Shown in pieces: positions 63,049-64,000 of a stretch of DNA of 64,000 nucleotides; positions within the stretch are counted from its first letter, which is position 1; the number at the start of each line of letters is the position of its first letter. Below the pieces are notes generated by a model, which saw only the letters and a program-made list of their open reading frames with translations, searched no databases and was not told the origin of the DNA. A program made the translations under genes and the position numbers. This DNA is from Pseudoalteromonas xiamenensis. GTDB taxonomy: Bacteria; Pseudomonadota; Gammaproteobacteria; Enterobacterales; Alteromonadaceae. The stretch spans positions 186,001 to 250,000 of the forward strand of contig NZ_CP099918.1 of NCBI RefSeq assembly GCF_030994125.1, given 5' to 3'.

Positions 63049-64000
63049 CTAATAAGGTAGGCTTAGTTTTCCCATAGAGAGATTGGCAAGTGTGACCGAA
63101 CTCTGTGCCGTTTGAGTCAACGCTTCGTTAGCTAACACCGCAAACAACACCGCTTCTTTCGCATTAGGATCGATTCCCAAAGAAGCTGTCGTATTCCATT
63201 TAACATTCGGGTTTAGTTTTAACCGAATAGCCCGTGCTAAGACAGGATTCTGAACACCGCCTCCACTTGCAAAAACCTCTGCATCTTCGTACGGTTGGGT
63301 TACCATATTAATGTGGTTTGCAACAGCACAAGCGCTGAATTCGGTCAGTGTCGCGACGACGTCTTCTTTAGCAAGAGATACGGTTGATGACTCCAACATG
63401 GCCTGCTCAAGCCAGTTCAGGTTAAACACTTCCGGACCCGTTGATTTAGGTAATGGTTTCGCTAAAAACGGATGAATAAGTAGTGCGGCCAATAAAAGGG
63501 CGTTTACCTCGCCCTGTTCAGCAATCGCACTATCGCTGTCAAATGGCTGATTATAATGCAACCGAACATACGCATCGACAATCGTATTAGCCGGGCCTAT
63601 GTCTGAACAAATTACCTCTGATAATTCAGCACCCGCAGGCAGTAAGGTAATGTTGGCGATTCCGCCTAAATTTAAAAGAACGCGAGTACGTTTCTTGTCA
63701 CCAAACAAACAGTAATCACCGTAGATAGCCAGAGGAGCACCTTCCCCGCCAGCCGCGACATGCTTTTGTCGAAAATCAGAAAACGTTGGAATTTTTGTCG
63801 TTACTGCAATGTGATCTGCATCGCCAATTTGCAGTGTCCCATGTTTAAAATCATCGTAAGTGTGTTGGTGTTTTGGGCAATGGAAAATAGTCTGGCCGTG
63901 GCTCGCGATTAAATCAACACTACGTGCCTCTATTTGCCATTTTTTAAGACACGTTAAAACCAAGTTACCGTGGTATTCACCAAGCCAAGCGTTTAAGAGT
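63049..64000 (-). CDS. anmK: Anhydro-N-acetylmuramic acid kinase, 5' end beyond the window
   Basis: The frame continues to the right edge (LLNAWLGEYHGNLVL), so an internal TTG at 63963 is not the start and roughly 50 residues are missing. DLIASHGQTIFHCP, LGGIANITLLP (ATPase-like phosphate segment) and CSDIGPANTIVDAYVRL, then VFASGGGVQNPVL, match AnmK of the sugar-kinase/actin fold. It phosphorylates anhMurNAc to MurNAc-6-phosphate during peptidoglycan recycling. Cytoplasmic. Confidence 0.95.
   Translation of the reverse strand, partial: LLNAWLGEYHGNLVLTCLKKWQIEARSVDLIASHGQTIFHCPKHQHTYDDFKHGTLQIGDADHIAVTTKIPTFSDFRQKHVAAGGEGAPLAIYGDYCLFGDKKRTRVLLNLGGIANITLLPAGAELSEVICSDIGPANTIVDAYVRLHYNQPFDSDSAIAEQGEVNALLLAALLIHPFLAKPLPKSTGPEVFNLNWLEQAMLESSTVSLAKEDVVATLTEFSACAVANHINMVTQPYEDAEVFASGGGVQNPVLARAIRLKLNPNVKWNTTASLGIDPNAKEAVLFAVLANEALTQTAQSSVTLANLSMGKLSLPY

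Overview
The window looks like chromosomal DNA from a marine gammaproteobacterium of the Alteromonadales type (Pseudoalteromonas or a close relative). Three things point there: moderately low GC, a GlrK-QseG-GlrR regulatory trio, and a CydP-CydAB-CydX-YbgE oxidase operon, together with many envelope lipoproteins, sigma-54 activators and efflux systems. The genus is an inference. I saw no rRNA, tRNA, insertion sequence, phage gene or CRISPR array.

Layout. 1-6.4 kb holds a 2OG-Fe(II) oxygenase, a TonB-like lipoprotein, a MerR-methyltransferase gene split by an in-frame amber codon, a TauE/SafE exporter, and a folate-independent methionine synthase pair (mesX-mesD) behind four abutting MetJ-like boxes. 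6.4-12.2 kb holds an AT-rich acyltransferase, a periplasmic binding protein, a LysR regulator divergent from DoxX and a DODA-type dioxygenase, a lipoprotein and a PEBP protein. 12.4-22.2 kb holds an AraC regulator, a histidine kinase/NtrC-type regulator pair, a MacB-like ABC export operon with its adaptor, and a PAS-type sigma-54 activator. That activator is divergent from the cytochrome bd operon (22.4-25.7 kb), where cydA and cydB form one uninterrupted reading frame. 25.9-34.6 kb holds hydrolases and lipoproteins, plus a protein resembling the lipid-transfer (vitellogenin N-terminal/MTP) domain of animals. 34.7-37.0 kb is an array of ten secreted EF-hand genes, eight of them spaced exactly 232 bp apart. 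It is divergent from glrK-qseG-glrR, and a chemotaxis receptor follows.

The most striking region is 43.5-58.2 kb, a compact twelve-gene, one-direction operon that looks like an undescribed bacilysin-like biosynthetic cluster. A DAHP synthase-chorismate mutase fusion would pull carbon to prephenate. A BacA-like prephenate decarboxylase and a class IV aminotransferase would make a non-aromatic tyrosine/phenylalanine analogue. An LLM flavin monooxygenase with its own FMN reductase, and an unrecognised protein with an HDxxHH motif, would tailor it. Three different ATP-grasp ligases would join it to other amino acids. An MFS exporter and an RND pump with adaptor would export it. The product is not predictable from sequence alone.

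The window ends with a YciI protein and a divergent HxlR regulator sharing a perfect palindrome, a PAS-GGDEF-EAL protein, and a 5'-truncated anmK.
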